From positions 47,569 through 111,568 of the forward strand of contig SNVD02011387.1 of NCBI GenBank assembly GCA_013180625.2: DNA of 64,000 nt, read 5' to 3'. This stretch comes from Boswellia sacra. Its lineage: Eukaryota; Streptophyta; Magnoliopsida; Sapindales; Burseraceae. The notes below the pieces were generated by a model that saw nothing but the letters and a program-made list of their open reading frames with translations, did not search any database and was not told where the DNA came from. The position numbers and the translations under genes are program-made. Shown here piece by piece: positions 42,907 to 54,850 of this stretch (position 1 is its first letter; every line of letters starts with the position of its first letter).

Positions 42907-44451
42907 TAATGAATAGTTAAATATGTATGCATAATAATAGCTTAAAATCATCATATTGCATTAATAGTGTCATTAAATTTCTCAACTTAGGCATATTTGT
43001 AGCCTTTGTATCTTTTGAATTAACTTCATCTTAATTTTAGTTTTTGTTAGAGGTTTGGTCAAATGGGCATAACTTTCTATTGTATATCAGAATGGAGCAA
43101 ATCTTGATTTCTTTGAAAGCTGATTAAATTATCTACAAGATTATATTTACAACCATCATGTTATTCGGCTTTTAGTGGACCAAAAATGGGCTTGAAGTGA
43201 ACCCATCTATAGTTTCAACCTAGCCTGACCATGCCTCTATATTTTGAACATATCTCTTGATATACATACCCAAATCGTATGAATCAAGATGTTCTAGAAA
43301 CCCGAGAGAAATGTCTACAACTTTCATGAAGACATGTGATGAAAATTCTAAATATTTTGACGCTGAAATCCATGGTCAAAGTCGGTGCATATGCTGATTC
43401 AAATTGTCAACAAGATATTTTACAATTGTCCATTGTAATTTGGCATGTTTGACCCAAAATGTATATACAAATAGAGGTGCATTGTGACCCGTTAGAGTAT
43501 CTTTGCTCTTGCTGGGATCTCTTATTATTGTGTTTTTCTCTCTTTTGTTTTGTTTTCTTAATGTTATTAATAAATCTTCTTTTTCTTGCAATTTGTTTCT
43601 TTCTCTCATAATGTCTTGCTAAATTCTCTTTTGCTAAGGTGAAAGGGCGAAAACCTTGATATGAGAATAATGATCCTCTAACTCTTTAATATTTGCTTAA
43701 AAATCATAATCTTTTGTTATTTATTTTATATGATTTCTATTTATTTCCTTAATCAATCTTGACACTACTCGTAAAGTGGAGGTCTTGATCCATTGTAGAC
43801 AATCCTTGGCACATCAAATGCCTAAATCCTTTCTAGATGTCATATGGTTCTTCCTTACCGACACAAATCTAGTTAGGAATCTTGATCTATTGTAGACATA
43901 TAGTGATTGGCACATTGGATGCTTAAACCCATTTACAAGAAGTGGTATAAATATTGGTAACGAAACAAAAATAATTCATATAACTAAAATGAGCTTAAAT
44001 GGCATACCCTTCGATTGGACGTCTTTGATGTATGGATTCTAATTCAGTTATAATTGTATTGTCTATTCTTATTTGATATATCAAGGGCGGATCCCCTAAC
44101 CTTAGCTTTCATTATTATTATGTTAATTCCTCTTATGTATTTTAATTATTCTCGTTTATTGCTTATGAAATTATTCTTTCATTTGCTATGGTAGGTTTTA
44201 CCACCTATTTTCATGGATGGTTTTACCACCTCTTATTTTTGTTTTATATTTGAAGGTCCATTGTACCGCCTACCATCTTAGCTTTTATTTGTTAATATTA
44301 TCTTATCATTTCTTTGAATTATTCATATCATACTTCTCATCCTTTAGTTTGTACCGCTAAATCCCGTTTCTCATGGATCGACCACTGTCTTGCTGAGTTT
44401 ATCACTTCGACACTTCTATACTTGAGAGATAATCCTTTTTACGATATGTCA
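42907..44451 (+). repeat. element C 5' LTR
   Basis: 1545 bp, starting TAATGAA (TG changed to TA) and ending ATGTCA. It is longer than the A LTR owing to extra sequence near 44000-44280 ('ttttaccacctattttcatggatggttttaccacc'), which the C 3' LTR also has. The TATA box is degraded. Confidence 0.88.
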
Positions 44452-44457
44452 AGTTCT

Positions 44458-44474
44458 TGGCGCTATTGCCAAGG
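44458..44474 (+). other. mutated tRNA-Asp primer binding site, element C
   Basis: TGGCGCTATTGCCAAGG; four transitions relative to the site in A and B (C to T and three G to A), the pattern of decay expected after cytosine methylation. Confidence 0.8.
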
Positions 44475-44591
44475 AAGGTAAAATTTGGCGTGCAAAATTG
44501 TAAGGGTTCTCTTTTTTCATTTTAGATCTTAATTTTTTTCTTTATTGTGTGTTCACCTTTTCTTTTCTTTTCTCTTGTCTTTCAAATTTGC

Positions 44592-46223
44592 ATGAAAATT
44601 TGGTCACGAACATCTAGTGGTATACTTGTTAAGAAAACATCATCTCCCCTAGAAAATATGGCCAACAATCAAGTAGAAAGGTTCACAGATGAAGGGGACA
44701 ATCATTTCCAACAAAATGACCAAAACCAACCAACAACCGTTAGAGATTACATGAATCAAGTAAGGACTAGTGTACCATCTTGTGTAGTTTCTCCTCCCAA
44801 TGCAATTCATTTCAATTTCAAGGCAAGTTTCGTTCAACTTTTACCCATCTTTCATGGCCTTAATATGGACAACCCATATTCACACTTAAAAAACTTTAAA
44901 GAGGTTTGTAACTTCTACAGTAACCCAAATTGTAGCATAAACACTATTAGATTAAAGCTTTTTCCTTTTTATTTAAAAGATAAAGCTAGAACATAGCTAT
45001 AAAATTTGAGGTTAAGTTCCATCAGTTCATGGGATGAGATGAAACAACAATTTTTGACAAAAAATTCTTTCCCATAGAACAAATTCTCTTAAAAGACAAA
45101 TCACCACTTTCACTCAAAAACCAGGAGAAACCTTTTACTAATGTTGGGATAGGTATAAAGAATTACTTAATACCTGTCCTCACCATGGCTTTGAAACTTA
45201 GAGATTAATTGCATATTTCTATGAAAGGTTGACACCTCAAGATAGCCAACTAATAGAGCTACTGTGTAACGGACAATTTGGAGATAAAAACCTTAAAGAA
45301 GCAATTGACGACCTAGACTCATTAGAGAAAAAAGCCTAAAATTGGGATACTGCTGGCACCAAGCAAAGCCCCACCCTCGACATCTAATAGAGGTATGTAT
45401 AACCTTAGGGAAGACCATGACTTTCAAGCCAAATATGCATCCATAGCTAGAAAAGTCAAGGCTTTAGAAATAAAAAAGAGTAGTCAATTGAATTATGTTC
45501 AAGAAATTGTCTGTCAGATTTGTAATGCTAATAACCATCCTATCGATGATTGCACAACTTTGCCTGCTTTTAGAGAATGCTCTATGAACAAGTCAATGCC
45601 TTAAATAATTTCAAAAGGCCAAATCACAATTCATACTCACAAACCTACAATCCCGGTTGGAGAAATCATCCGAATTTTAGTTGAAAAAATGACAATCATG
45701 CATAATCTTCATAAGTCTCTTTTCAAACACACCAACATTTTCAAAATTCTCATGATCATGCATATGTTCCTCCTCCTAGGAAGGACCTTGAAGAAACATT
45801 TTAATCATTCATTACAAAGCAAGAGACTTTCAATAGTCAAACTACTCAAACATTAACAAATTTGTCAAACATTCTTACAAAATTTACATCTACATTTAGC
45901 ATCCAAGAAGAAGGGAAATTTCCTTCCCAAATATTGCAAAACCCCAAGGATCAATCTAACTCATGTGCAGGTAGTTCAAATAACCATTATGTGGACTAAG
46001 CCAAATCAGTCATGACTTTCGCAATGGTAACATTGTCAAAAAACACATTCTTAAACCTTATGAAAAAGAAGATGAATCCATCTCTAACGGTAAGGAAGAG
46101 GTTACCAAACCAACACCTAGCAAAGAAGGAACCAGATCCTCACTTGTGCCTCCACTTCCCCTAGCATTAGCCACTCAAAAAAAGCCAACTCACAATTCTA
46201 AAATCTTTGAAATTTTCAAATAG
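44592..46223 (+). pseudogene. gag of element C
   Basis: ATG 44592 (MKIWSRTSSG) and about 135 codons are open, including 'LPIFHGLNMDNPYSHLKNFKEVC'. After TAG at 44994 the frame breaks repeatedly. A zinc knuckle piece 'CQICNANNHPIDDC' is at about 45510-45551. It ends at TAG 46221-46223, the site shared with A. Confidence 0.85.
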
Positions 46224-48560
46224 GTAAAGTTCAACATTCCCTTGCTAGATGTGATCAAACAGGTACCTTATTATGCAAAATTTTTGAAAGGTTTGTGCAC
46301 TATAAAAAGAAAATTGAATGTGAAAAAGAAGGCCTTTCTAGCCGAGCAAGTAAGTGTTAATCCTCAAAATAATAATACAGTGACATATAAGGATCCAGGT
46401 TACAATTTCATATGTTAGTGGAGATCATAAAATTGAACAAGCTTTACTTGATCTTGGTGCTACTGTGAATTTGCTTCCACACTCGAATTTTTAGAAACTC
46501 AATCTAGATAAGTTAAAGCCGAACTTCTGTGACTCTTTTGCTTGCTGATAGATCAATTAAAGTGCCAAGAGGAGTAGTAGAAGATGTGTTAGATCAAATT
46601 GATAAGTTCATTTACCCAACAGATTTTATCGTCTTGGATACATAACTAGTGAGAATATGTAATTTAATTTATGTCATTTTAGGGCGTCCATTTATAGCTA
46701 CATCTAAGGCTTTGATTAACTGTAGCAATGGAATCATGAAGCTATCATTCGGGAACATGACATTATAACTTAATGTTTTTAAATGTGCAAACAACTGTAT
46801 GAAAAAGATGATGAAATTGAGAAAGCTAATATGATTGAAACTATTGTAGAAGACCACATCCAAAAAGGGAGTTTTTCTAACCCTTTAGAAACCTATTAAG
46901 TCAATTCATTAGAATCAAGTATGCAACTAGAGCATGATCTTTCTAATATGTGTCCTTTGCTGGATTATGCACAAGTAATGGAAAACAAAGGCTCGAAACC
47001 ACGATTCGAAGAATTTGGACAAATGAATGAAAGCAAGAAAGAGGAAGCTCCCAAGTTAGAACTGAAGCTTTTACCTGAAGGACTAAAATACACATATCTT
47101 GGGGAGAATCAAACATATCCGGTGGTAATTTCTTCATCCCTTTCAAGCGAGTAACAAGGTAAGTTGATAGAAGTGCTTAAAAGGCATAAATATGCAATTG
47201 GGTGGATGTTAAAAGACATAAAAGGCATTCACCCTTTGATTTGTGCACATCGAATACATTTAGAAAAAAATATCAAAACATCCCAACAACCTCAACGATG
47301 ATTAAATCCACATATGAAAAAGGTCATTAGGGCTGAAGTTCTTAAACTTCTTGCTCTGGGAATTATCTACCCTCTCAGATAGTAAGTGGGTAAGCCCCAC
47401 ACAAGTAGTACCTAAGAAATCTAGAATTACAGTAGTAAAAAATGAAAAGGTAAATCATTAAAAACTTGAGTCTCATCTCGTTGGAGGATGGGCATTGACT
47501 ATAAAAAATTAAATGTTGTCACTAGAAAAGACCATTTTCCCTTACCATTCATTGACCAAATTTTAGAAAGAGTAGTAGGACACTTCTACTAATACTTTCT
47601 CGATGGATATTCAAGCTATTATCAAATTCCCATTGCGCCTAAGGACCAAGAAAAGACCACATTCACGTGCCCCTTTGGGACTTTTGCATTTAGAATGATG
47701 CCTTTTGGACTTTGTAATGCCCCGGCCACTTTTCAAAGATGCATATTAAGCATTTTTAGTGACTTTTTCATGGATGATTTAACTATCTTTGAAAAATCTT
47801 TTGATAATTGTCTTGAAAACTTAGAAAAAGTCCTAAAAAGGTTTGAAGAAAACGGTCTTATTTTAAATTGGGAAAAATGTCATTATATAATTACCTCAGG
47901 AATTGTCTTAGGTCATGTGGTGTCTTTCAAAGGAATTGAAGTGGACAAAGCAAAAGTGGAATTAATTTCCCAATTGCCTCCACCAAAAACAGTCAAAGAG
48001 GTTCGTGTATTCTTAGGGCATGCTGGATTTTATTAGAGGTTTATAAGAAATTTCAGTGCTATATCTAAACGTCTTTATAACCTTTTAATAAAGGACACTT
48101 CCTTTGAATGAACTCAAGAATGTCAAAATGCCTTTGTATTGGACTTTTAACAACGCTCCAATTATGCAATCTTCTGATTGATCCTTGTTTTTTGAATTAA
48201 CGTGTTATGCGAGGGATTATACATTTGGTGTTGTCTTAGGACAAAGAAGAGGAGGTAAGCCTAATGTCATATGCTATGCAAGTATAACTTTAAATGATGC
48301 ACAAATAAATTACACTACAACTGAAAAAGAACTACTTGTAGTAGTATTTCCATTGGATAAATTTCAATCTTATTTAATTGGTTCTCCAATTATTGTTTAC
48401 ACTAACCATACAGCTGTGAGATATTTAATGGCTAAACAAGATGCAAAACCTAGATTAATACGATGGATCTTATTGCTCTAAGAATTCAACATTATAATAA
48501 AGGATAAGAAAGGAGCCGAAAATGTCATTGTAGATTATCTATCAAGATTAACGATAGAGA
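46224..48560 (+). pseudogene. protease, RT and RNase H of element C
   Basis: Protease 'ALLDLGATVNLLP' near 46440-46480; RT 'PFGLCNAPATFQRC' at 47701 and FMDD at 47766-47777; thumb 'KGIEVDKAKVELI'; RNase H '[12 protein letters not shown]' and '[12 protein letters not shown]' (the catalytic Asp of TDH is Asn). TAA at 48479-48481 is the stop shared with A. Many other frameshifts. A deletion before FMDD removes several residues present in A. Confidence 0.85.
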
Positions 48561-48659
48561 TATTAATTGAAACTTCTTTAATGACTCTTTTCCTGATGAA
48601 TTTTTATTCTTTGTTGCTACAATACCTTGGTTTGATAACATTGTAAATTTTCTTGTAAC

Positions 48660-49905
48660 AGGAGAAATGCCACCTCATTGGAGTGCTCAAGACAAAAGGA
48701 ACTTTTTCACCGAAGTGAAAAACTTTTATTAGGATGATCCATATCTGTTCAAATATTTTCTCGACCAAATAATTAGAAGATACATACCCGATAATGAGGT
48801 AAGTAGTGTCATTAATTTTCGTCATTCCGAAGCATGTGGAGGACACTTTTCATCTAAAAAAATAGCTGCTAAAATGTTGCAATGTGAATTTTATTGGCCA
48901 CCTTATTTAAAGATGCATATGCATTTTACAAAACTTGTGAAAATTGTCAAAAATTGGGATCCATTTCAAAACGAAACATGATGTCTTTGAATCCCATTTT
49001 TGTTGTTGAAATTTTGATTGTTGGGGTATTGATTTTATGAGACTAATCCCACCATCATCTGGTTTTGTGTACATTATTGTTGCAGTAGACTATGTTTCAA
49101 AATGGATCGAAGCAATTCTATGTCAAAACAGTGATGACAAAATAGTTATCAAATTTTTGAAAGAGAATATCTTGTGTAGATTTGGAATTCCTAATGCTAT
49201 TATTAGTGATGGGGGTATACATTTTTGTAACAAACCATTTGAAAATCTAATGAAGAAATATGGAATAACCCATAACGTTTTTACACCTTATCACCCGCAT
49301 ACAAGTGGATAAGTTGAATTAGCTAATAGGGAGATAAAAAATATCTTTAAAAAAATGGTTTACTCAACTGTAAAGATTAGTCTCTAGGACTTAATGATGC
49401 ATTTTGGGTCTGCCAAACTGCTTTCAAAACATTATTGGATATGTCTCCTTACAGATTAGTTTTTGAAAAGCCTTGTCACTTACCTGTGAAAATTGAGCAT
49501 AAAGCTTACTAGGCCATTAAAACATTTAATATAAATTTGAATGATGCTATCAACTTACATAAACTCCAACTAAGTGAACTTGGAGAAATTAGGAATGAGG
49601 CTTATGAAAATTCTAAAACCTACAAAGAAAAAATGAAGGTTTTTCATGACAAATTCATTGATAGAAAATCTTTTAAACCTTCATAAAAAGTTCTTTTGTA
49701 TAATTCAAGATTGCATTTGTTTCCCGGCAAACATCGGTCTCGTTGGACTAGACCTTTCATTGTTAAAAATGTTTTCTCTCATAGAGCAGTTGACTAAGAA
49801 CCCAAAGAATGGTAATGTTTTTAAAGTTAATGGACAATGGTTAAAACCATTCTTCGAATATTTTGATCAAAATGAAAAGTCAATTGCTTTAGTTACTTCT
49901 TTTCA
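48660..49905 (+). pseudogene. integrase of element C
   Basis: Homologous to the A integrase throughout. The 'FRHSEACGGH' and 'CENCQ' zinc domain, '[26 protein letters not shown]' and 'ISDGGIHFCNKPFE' survive in part; stops and shifts are frequent. The frame at 49037-49312 holds the core around the second Asp. Confidence 0.8.
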
Positions 49906-50032
49906 AGGATTGATTTTTCTTGGTCAAGTGGCGGATACGGTACTCTGTGAATTTTAAGTCGGTTTTTCAGATCCCTAAAAACTATTACTCACCATGCATT
50001 CATTTTATTTTCTTCTCTCTTATTTTCTTCAC

Positions 50033-50578
50033 ATGGATACCATTCTTTCGAATTTGCACACACGTTTTCCCTCTCTCCCTCAAAATGATTTGCTTAAATT
50101 TTACAAAGCTCGTGCAGAAAGACTAAAGATGTTGACGCAAGGGCATTTTTTCTGATTTAAGAGAGTTAATTGAAGCCAAGGTTCGATTTTCTTGTGAATT
50201 TTTAGATGATCATGTTTCTCACATGCCAAGTTTAGGAAAAAGCTGTCACGCCAAAAAGCAAAGAGCAAAAAGGTTACAAGTTTGTCACAAATGTGTAAGA
50301 TGGATCTGTAACCAGCGTTGCCGCTTCCTGGGATTTTTGTCTAACAATGAAGAGGATAAGCTACAATTCATTAAGAGTGGACTGAGTAGAGAGTCTTTGG
50401 ATAATATCCAATTGACTCTTGAGATCCATTCTTGTGGGATTGTGCAGCGTGAAATTTTGAAATTATAGATACAATTTTGAGAAGAGCATGCACGTTACAG
50501 TCTCTGAAATCTAACTCAAAACAACCATATTTGCTAGTTTATAAGAAAACTGGATGGAAAGCATATCCCCAACCCATA
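50033..50578 (+). pseudogene. ORFX of element C
   Basis: ATG 50033 (MDTILSNLHTRFPSLPQND..) is lost by a shift near 50140. The frame at 50223-50468 keeps 'CHKCVRWICNQRC', the Cys4 motif, and 'NEEDKLQFIKSGLS'. TAG at 50576-50578 is homologous to that of A and B, and the conserved tail follows to about 50650 with two extra replacements. Confidence 0.75.
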
Positions 50579-50915
50579 GAAGGTGTTTAAGCCATTTTTG
50601 GATGTAGAACCAAAGGAAGATGTGAGCCACAGTCACAACTACCTATATATATGCATGTGTGCTATCATTTTTAAATTTTTGTGTCTTATAGCTATCATTT
50701 TTGAATTTATATCTCTATCTTTCGGTTGATTTATGCATTTATGTTATCTTATCTCTGTCATTTTTTTTTTAATTTGTATGCTTTATTGTCAAACTTTTTT
50801 AACAAACAGGCGAGCTACCTATATAGATGTCATCATTATAATACCTTTTTGCACTCCGTAAATATGACATCTTTTGTTCTTCACTTCACACATATAGCTA
50901 AAGAGTTGCAGAGAC

Positions 50916-51563
50916 ATGAGGGAAACTCAAAGTATCGAATCCAAAAGATATGTGTACTCTATGGATCTCGACCAGAAAAAAGTGAAGAGTTTGTAGAAGT
51001 AGCAAATCATCTTAGTAGGCTATTAGCTAAAAGAAAGATTCATGTGATTTATGGGGGAGGTAGCCTCCGGTTAATGGGTTATATGTCAACAGCTGCATTC
51101 TAGGAGGTAGTAAAGTTTTAAGTGTTATTCCTAGAGCTTTGGCTATAAAAAGCACAGTTGGAAACATAGGTGGATAGGAATTACATGTCTCCTCAATGCA
51201 TGAACAGATGACATATATGCTTATCAATTCGGATGCCTTTATTCCTTTACCAGGTGGCTTTGGTACTTTCGAAGAAATTTTTCAAATTGCCTCTTGGGCT
51301 CAATTGAATCTCCATAAAAAAACCCATAGGTTTGTTGAATGTTAAAAATTTCTTTAATCCTTTGCTACATTTTGTTAATGCAGCTGTAGAAAAGAATTTA
51401 ATCTCACATTCGGCACGACAAATCCTTGTTTCTGCCACTACTGCTAATGAATTACTTGAGAAATTACAAGTAGTCGAGTATGAACCTAACCCAGCAATAA
51501 CTCAAATTAATTGGTCAGGGGGAAGCAACAAAAAGTGCAAATTGGATCTAATAGCGTTAGTAA
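50916..51563 (+). pseudogene. LOG-like gene, element C copy
   Basis: Same position and motifs as in A ('VIYGGGSLRLMG', 'LPGGFGTFEEIFQ', 'KPIGLLNV'-type segment after a shift). A base is missing just after the ATG, one near 51100, TAG at about 51175, and an extra A near 51325 in a run. Lys codons at the two places where A has TAA are kept. The Gly of SxGLMG is Arg. The most decayed of the three copies. Confidence 0.85.
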
Positions 51564-52901
51564 TTTTTTGTCTCTTATTTTATTTGTAGCATTTTATTTT
51601 ACGTGCTTTCAGGTCATCTCTTTTGAATAACTGAAGCTTCAGTTAATGTCTCCTACACTTTATCTCTCTACATTTAAACATTGAGGACAGTGTTTCATTT
51701 GATTGTAGGGGAAGAACAGTAGACATAAGTGTGTCTTATATTTTCTTCTTACAAAAAAAAAAAAAACGAGTAAGTAATTAGATTTAGAGTGGCAGTGTAA
51801 GGAGCTCAATTCCTCTTGAGACACATTCTGGGTCAAGAATGGTAGAGTAAAGAGATTTTGAACTCTTGAAGCCCATTCTAACTAATTTGTCATTTTGTTT
51901 TGTTTTTGCACTTTTGAAGACTTATTTTAGCTAACTTGACATTATTTAGTTTTGATTTTTGAATTTTATAACGAGGTTTTCTTATCCACTTTGCTTTGAA
52001 TTATTCAAATCTATAAACTCTCACAACTTTATCATTTAATAAATTATTTGCTCACGTACTCGTTAAGCAAGTATTCATGAACATTTCTTCACACACATAC
52101 GTACACAACTTGATGCATGATTATGGATTGCAAAATGAAATGTTACAATATTTGAGTTCTTTTGTTTTGTTTAGGATAACAACAAAAAGGAAGGAGACAG
52201 TTAAAAAAAAACGAAAGCCAAAAAAAGATAATAAGCAATTATGGATAAGTTTGTTCTCATAACCTCCTTAATTCAAGTAATTAAGCCTGAAGGGTGCCTC
52301 AACACCTAATACCCCAAGACCAACTGGTTTGGGAGCTATTGACCCAAAGCTCGTTATATGGATTAAGGAGAAAGCTTAAGAGGATTGAACATTGCACTAT
52401 TCACAATTTTCTAAGCAAAAGTAAGCATCAGCAACCCGAGTCGTTAAGCTCGTAGGAGTTTCTTAACACCTACTACCCTAAGGCCAACTAGTCTAGGAGT
52501 CATTATCCTAAGGCTCACTGTATGGGTTAAAGATACCCATGGCAAATATTAGAACCAATTTGGCAAATATCAGAACCAATATGGCATATATTTATGAATG
52601 AATACCCCCTGCCTAAAGATGTTAGCCTTGGCAAATATTAGAACTAATATGACTTACTTCTAAAAAGCCCTTTAGTCATATGTCGACTAAGCACAAAAAG
52701 AAGGTTTGTTAATATCTTGAATGAAGGGTACATGAGTCTTTTTAAAAAAAGTAAAAAAATTCGATTGAGAGTTTGTTTATTTAGATAGAATCAAGGAGCG
52801 TGCAATAATTAATGGCCACTTTTGATGTAAAATTCTATAAATCACTACTAAATAATAACGCTTTAATTGCTAGGGGCTAGCAATACGCTGGTTGAGGGGT
52901 G
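51564..52901 (+). other. 3' untranslated region of element C
   Basis: No gene. Same landmarks as the A 3' UTR: inverted repeat at 51678-51693, conserved stretch 51785-51882, direct repeats with hairpins at 52274-52370 and 52437-52530, and a purine tract 'ggttgaggggtg' before the LTR at 52902. Confidence 0.65.
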
Positions 52902-54457
52902 CGATGAACACTCAAATATTTATACTTAATAAAAGCTTAATTCACATATTGCATTAACAGTGTCATTAAATTCCTCAACTTAAGCATATTTATAGTCTTT
53001 ACATCTTTTGAATTACCTTCATATTAATTTTCATTTTTGTTATAGGTTATGTAAATTGGGCATAACTTTCTATTTATGGATTAGAATGGTGCAAATCTTG
53101 ATTTGTTCGAAAGTTGATTAAATTATTTACAAGATTGTATTTCACAAGCATCATGAAATTTGGGCTTTTAGTGGACCAAAAATGGGCTTGAAATGAACCC
53201 ATTTGCAGTTTTAGTCCAACTAACCATACCTCTATATTTTGACCATATCTCTTGATATATGTATGCAAATCGTATGAATCTAGATGTTCTAGAAAGCTGA
53301 GAGAAATATCTACAACTTTCATGAAGACATATAAATGAAATTCCAAATATTTCAATACCGAAATTAGTGGTAAAAGTCAGTGCACATGATTATCCAAATT
53401 ATCAACAAGATATTTTACAATTTCTCATTTGTAATTTAACAAATTTGCTCCCAAATGTATCTATAAATAGAGGTGCATTGTAACCCGTTAAGGCATCTTG
53501 GCTCTTGCTGGGATCTCTTATTATTATGTTTTTCTCTTTTGTGTTTTGTTTTCTTAATGTTATTAATATATTTTCTTTTTCTTGTAATTTGTTTTCTTTC
53601 TTTCATAATGTCTCGCTAAATTCTCTTTTGCTAAGGTGAAAGGGTGAAACCCTTGATATGATAATAAGGATCCTCTAACCCTTTAATATGCGCTTAAAAA
53701 TCATAATCTTTTGTTATTTATTTTATATGATTTATATTTATTTCTCTAATCAATCTTGACACCACTCGTAAAGTGGAGGTCTTGATCCATTATAGACAAT
53801 CATTAGCACATAAAATGCTTGGATCCATCCTTGCTAGATGTTGTATGGTTCTTCCTTAGCGACACAAGCCTAGTTAGGAACCTTGATTTGTTGTAGAGAT
53901 ATGGTAATTGGTACATTGGATGCTTGAACCCATTTACAAGAAGTGGTATAAATATTGGTAATGAAACAAATATAATTCATAAAACTAAATGGGCTTAAGT
54001 GACTTACCTTTCGATTGGAACCTCCTTGATGTGTAGATTCCAATTCAATTATAATTGGTTTGTCTATTTTTATTTGATATATCAAGAACGTATTCCCTAA
54101 CCTTAGCTTTCATTATTATTGTGTTAATTCCTCTTACTTGTGTATTTTAATTATTCTCGTTTATTGCTTATGAAATTATTCTTTCATTTGCTATAGTAAG
54201 TTTTACCACCTATTTTCATGGATGGTTTTACCATATCTTATTTTTGTTTTACATTTAAATAGTCGGTTGTACCGCCTACCATCTTAACTTTTATTTGTTA
54301 ATATTATCTTGTCATTTCTTTGAATTATTCATATCATACTTCTCATTCTTTAGTTTATACCATTAAATCCCCTTCCTCGTGGATCGACCTCGGTCTTGTT
54401 GAGTTTATTACTTCGATACTCTTATACTTGAGAGATAATCATTTTTGGGATGTGACA
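52902..54457 (+). repeat. element C 3' LTR
   Basis: 1556 bp, CGATGAACAC to TGTGACA, with TATAAATAG at 53462-53470. The target duplication tgggc follows at 54458-54462. Confidence 0.9.
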
Positions 54458-54462
54458 TGGGC

Positions 54463-54850
54463 TTTTGTTAGGCGAAAGTGGGCCTTATATCCCTCATTTA
54501 TGCCAACCAAACCATAACCCATCCAAAAGCCCTACGAGTGGCTTGGGTCTGCTTGACCTGAAAAGGAACTATGTCAACATTAGATTCAGATTCAGATTCA
54601 TTGATATTTGGGCTCGGGCTCCTAAATACCATGGATTAGCTCAATGCTTGAGGTGCCAACTAGCATTTGTATTCTAGGATGAGTCAGCATATAGTAAGGC
54701 ACTTTTAGTTATTCTAGCACCATGGGCATGCATGATACCATGATGATTTTGCATATTAGCCTAAAGAGGCTACATGACAACGTCTTGCATGAGTTTGTTT
54801 TGGCCTTTGTTATTGACCCATTGGACTTGTTAAACTTTGAGCATCAACAA
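54463..54850 (+). repeat. second E-type LTR, right part after element C
   Basis: Continues the sequence interrupted at 42906. 'gggcatgcatgataccatgatgattttgcat' type sequence (54723-54755) resembles the 'gagcatgcatcatatcatgcat' zone at the end of the first E-type LTR (6609-6632). It ends where the tandem array begins. Confidence 0.45.

Larger units (their letters stand above)
42907..54457 (+). mobile_element. Athila-type LTR retrotransposon C (relative of A), decayed
   Basis: 11,551 bp with the 5-bp target duplication tgggc (42902-42906 and 54458-54462). LTRs 42907-44451 and 52902-54457. Same gene order and family as A, including ORFX and LOG, but with many more stops and small deletions. LTR termini are mutated (TA...CA and CG...CA). 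Inserted in an E-type LTR in the same orientation. Confidence 0.93.
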
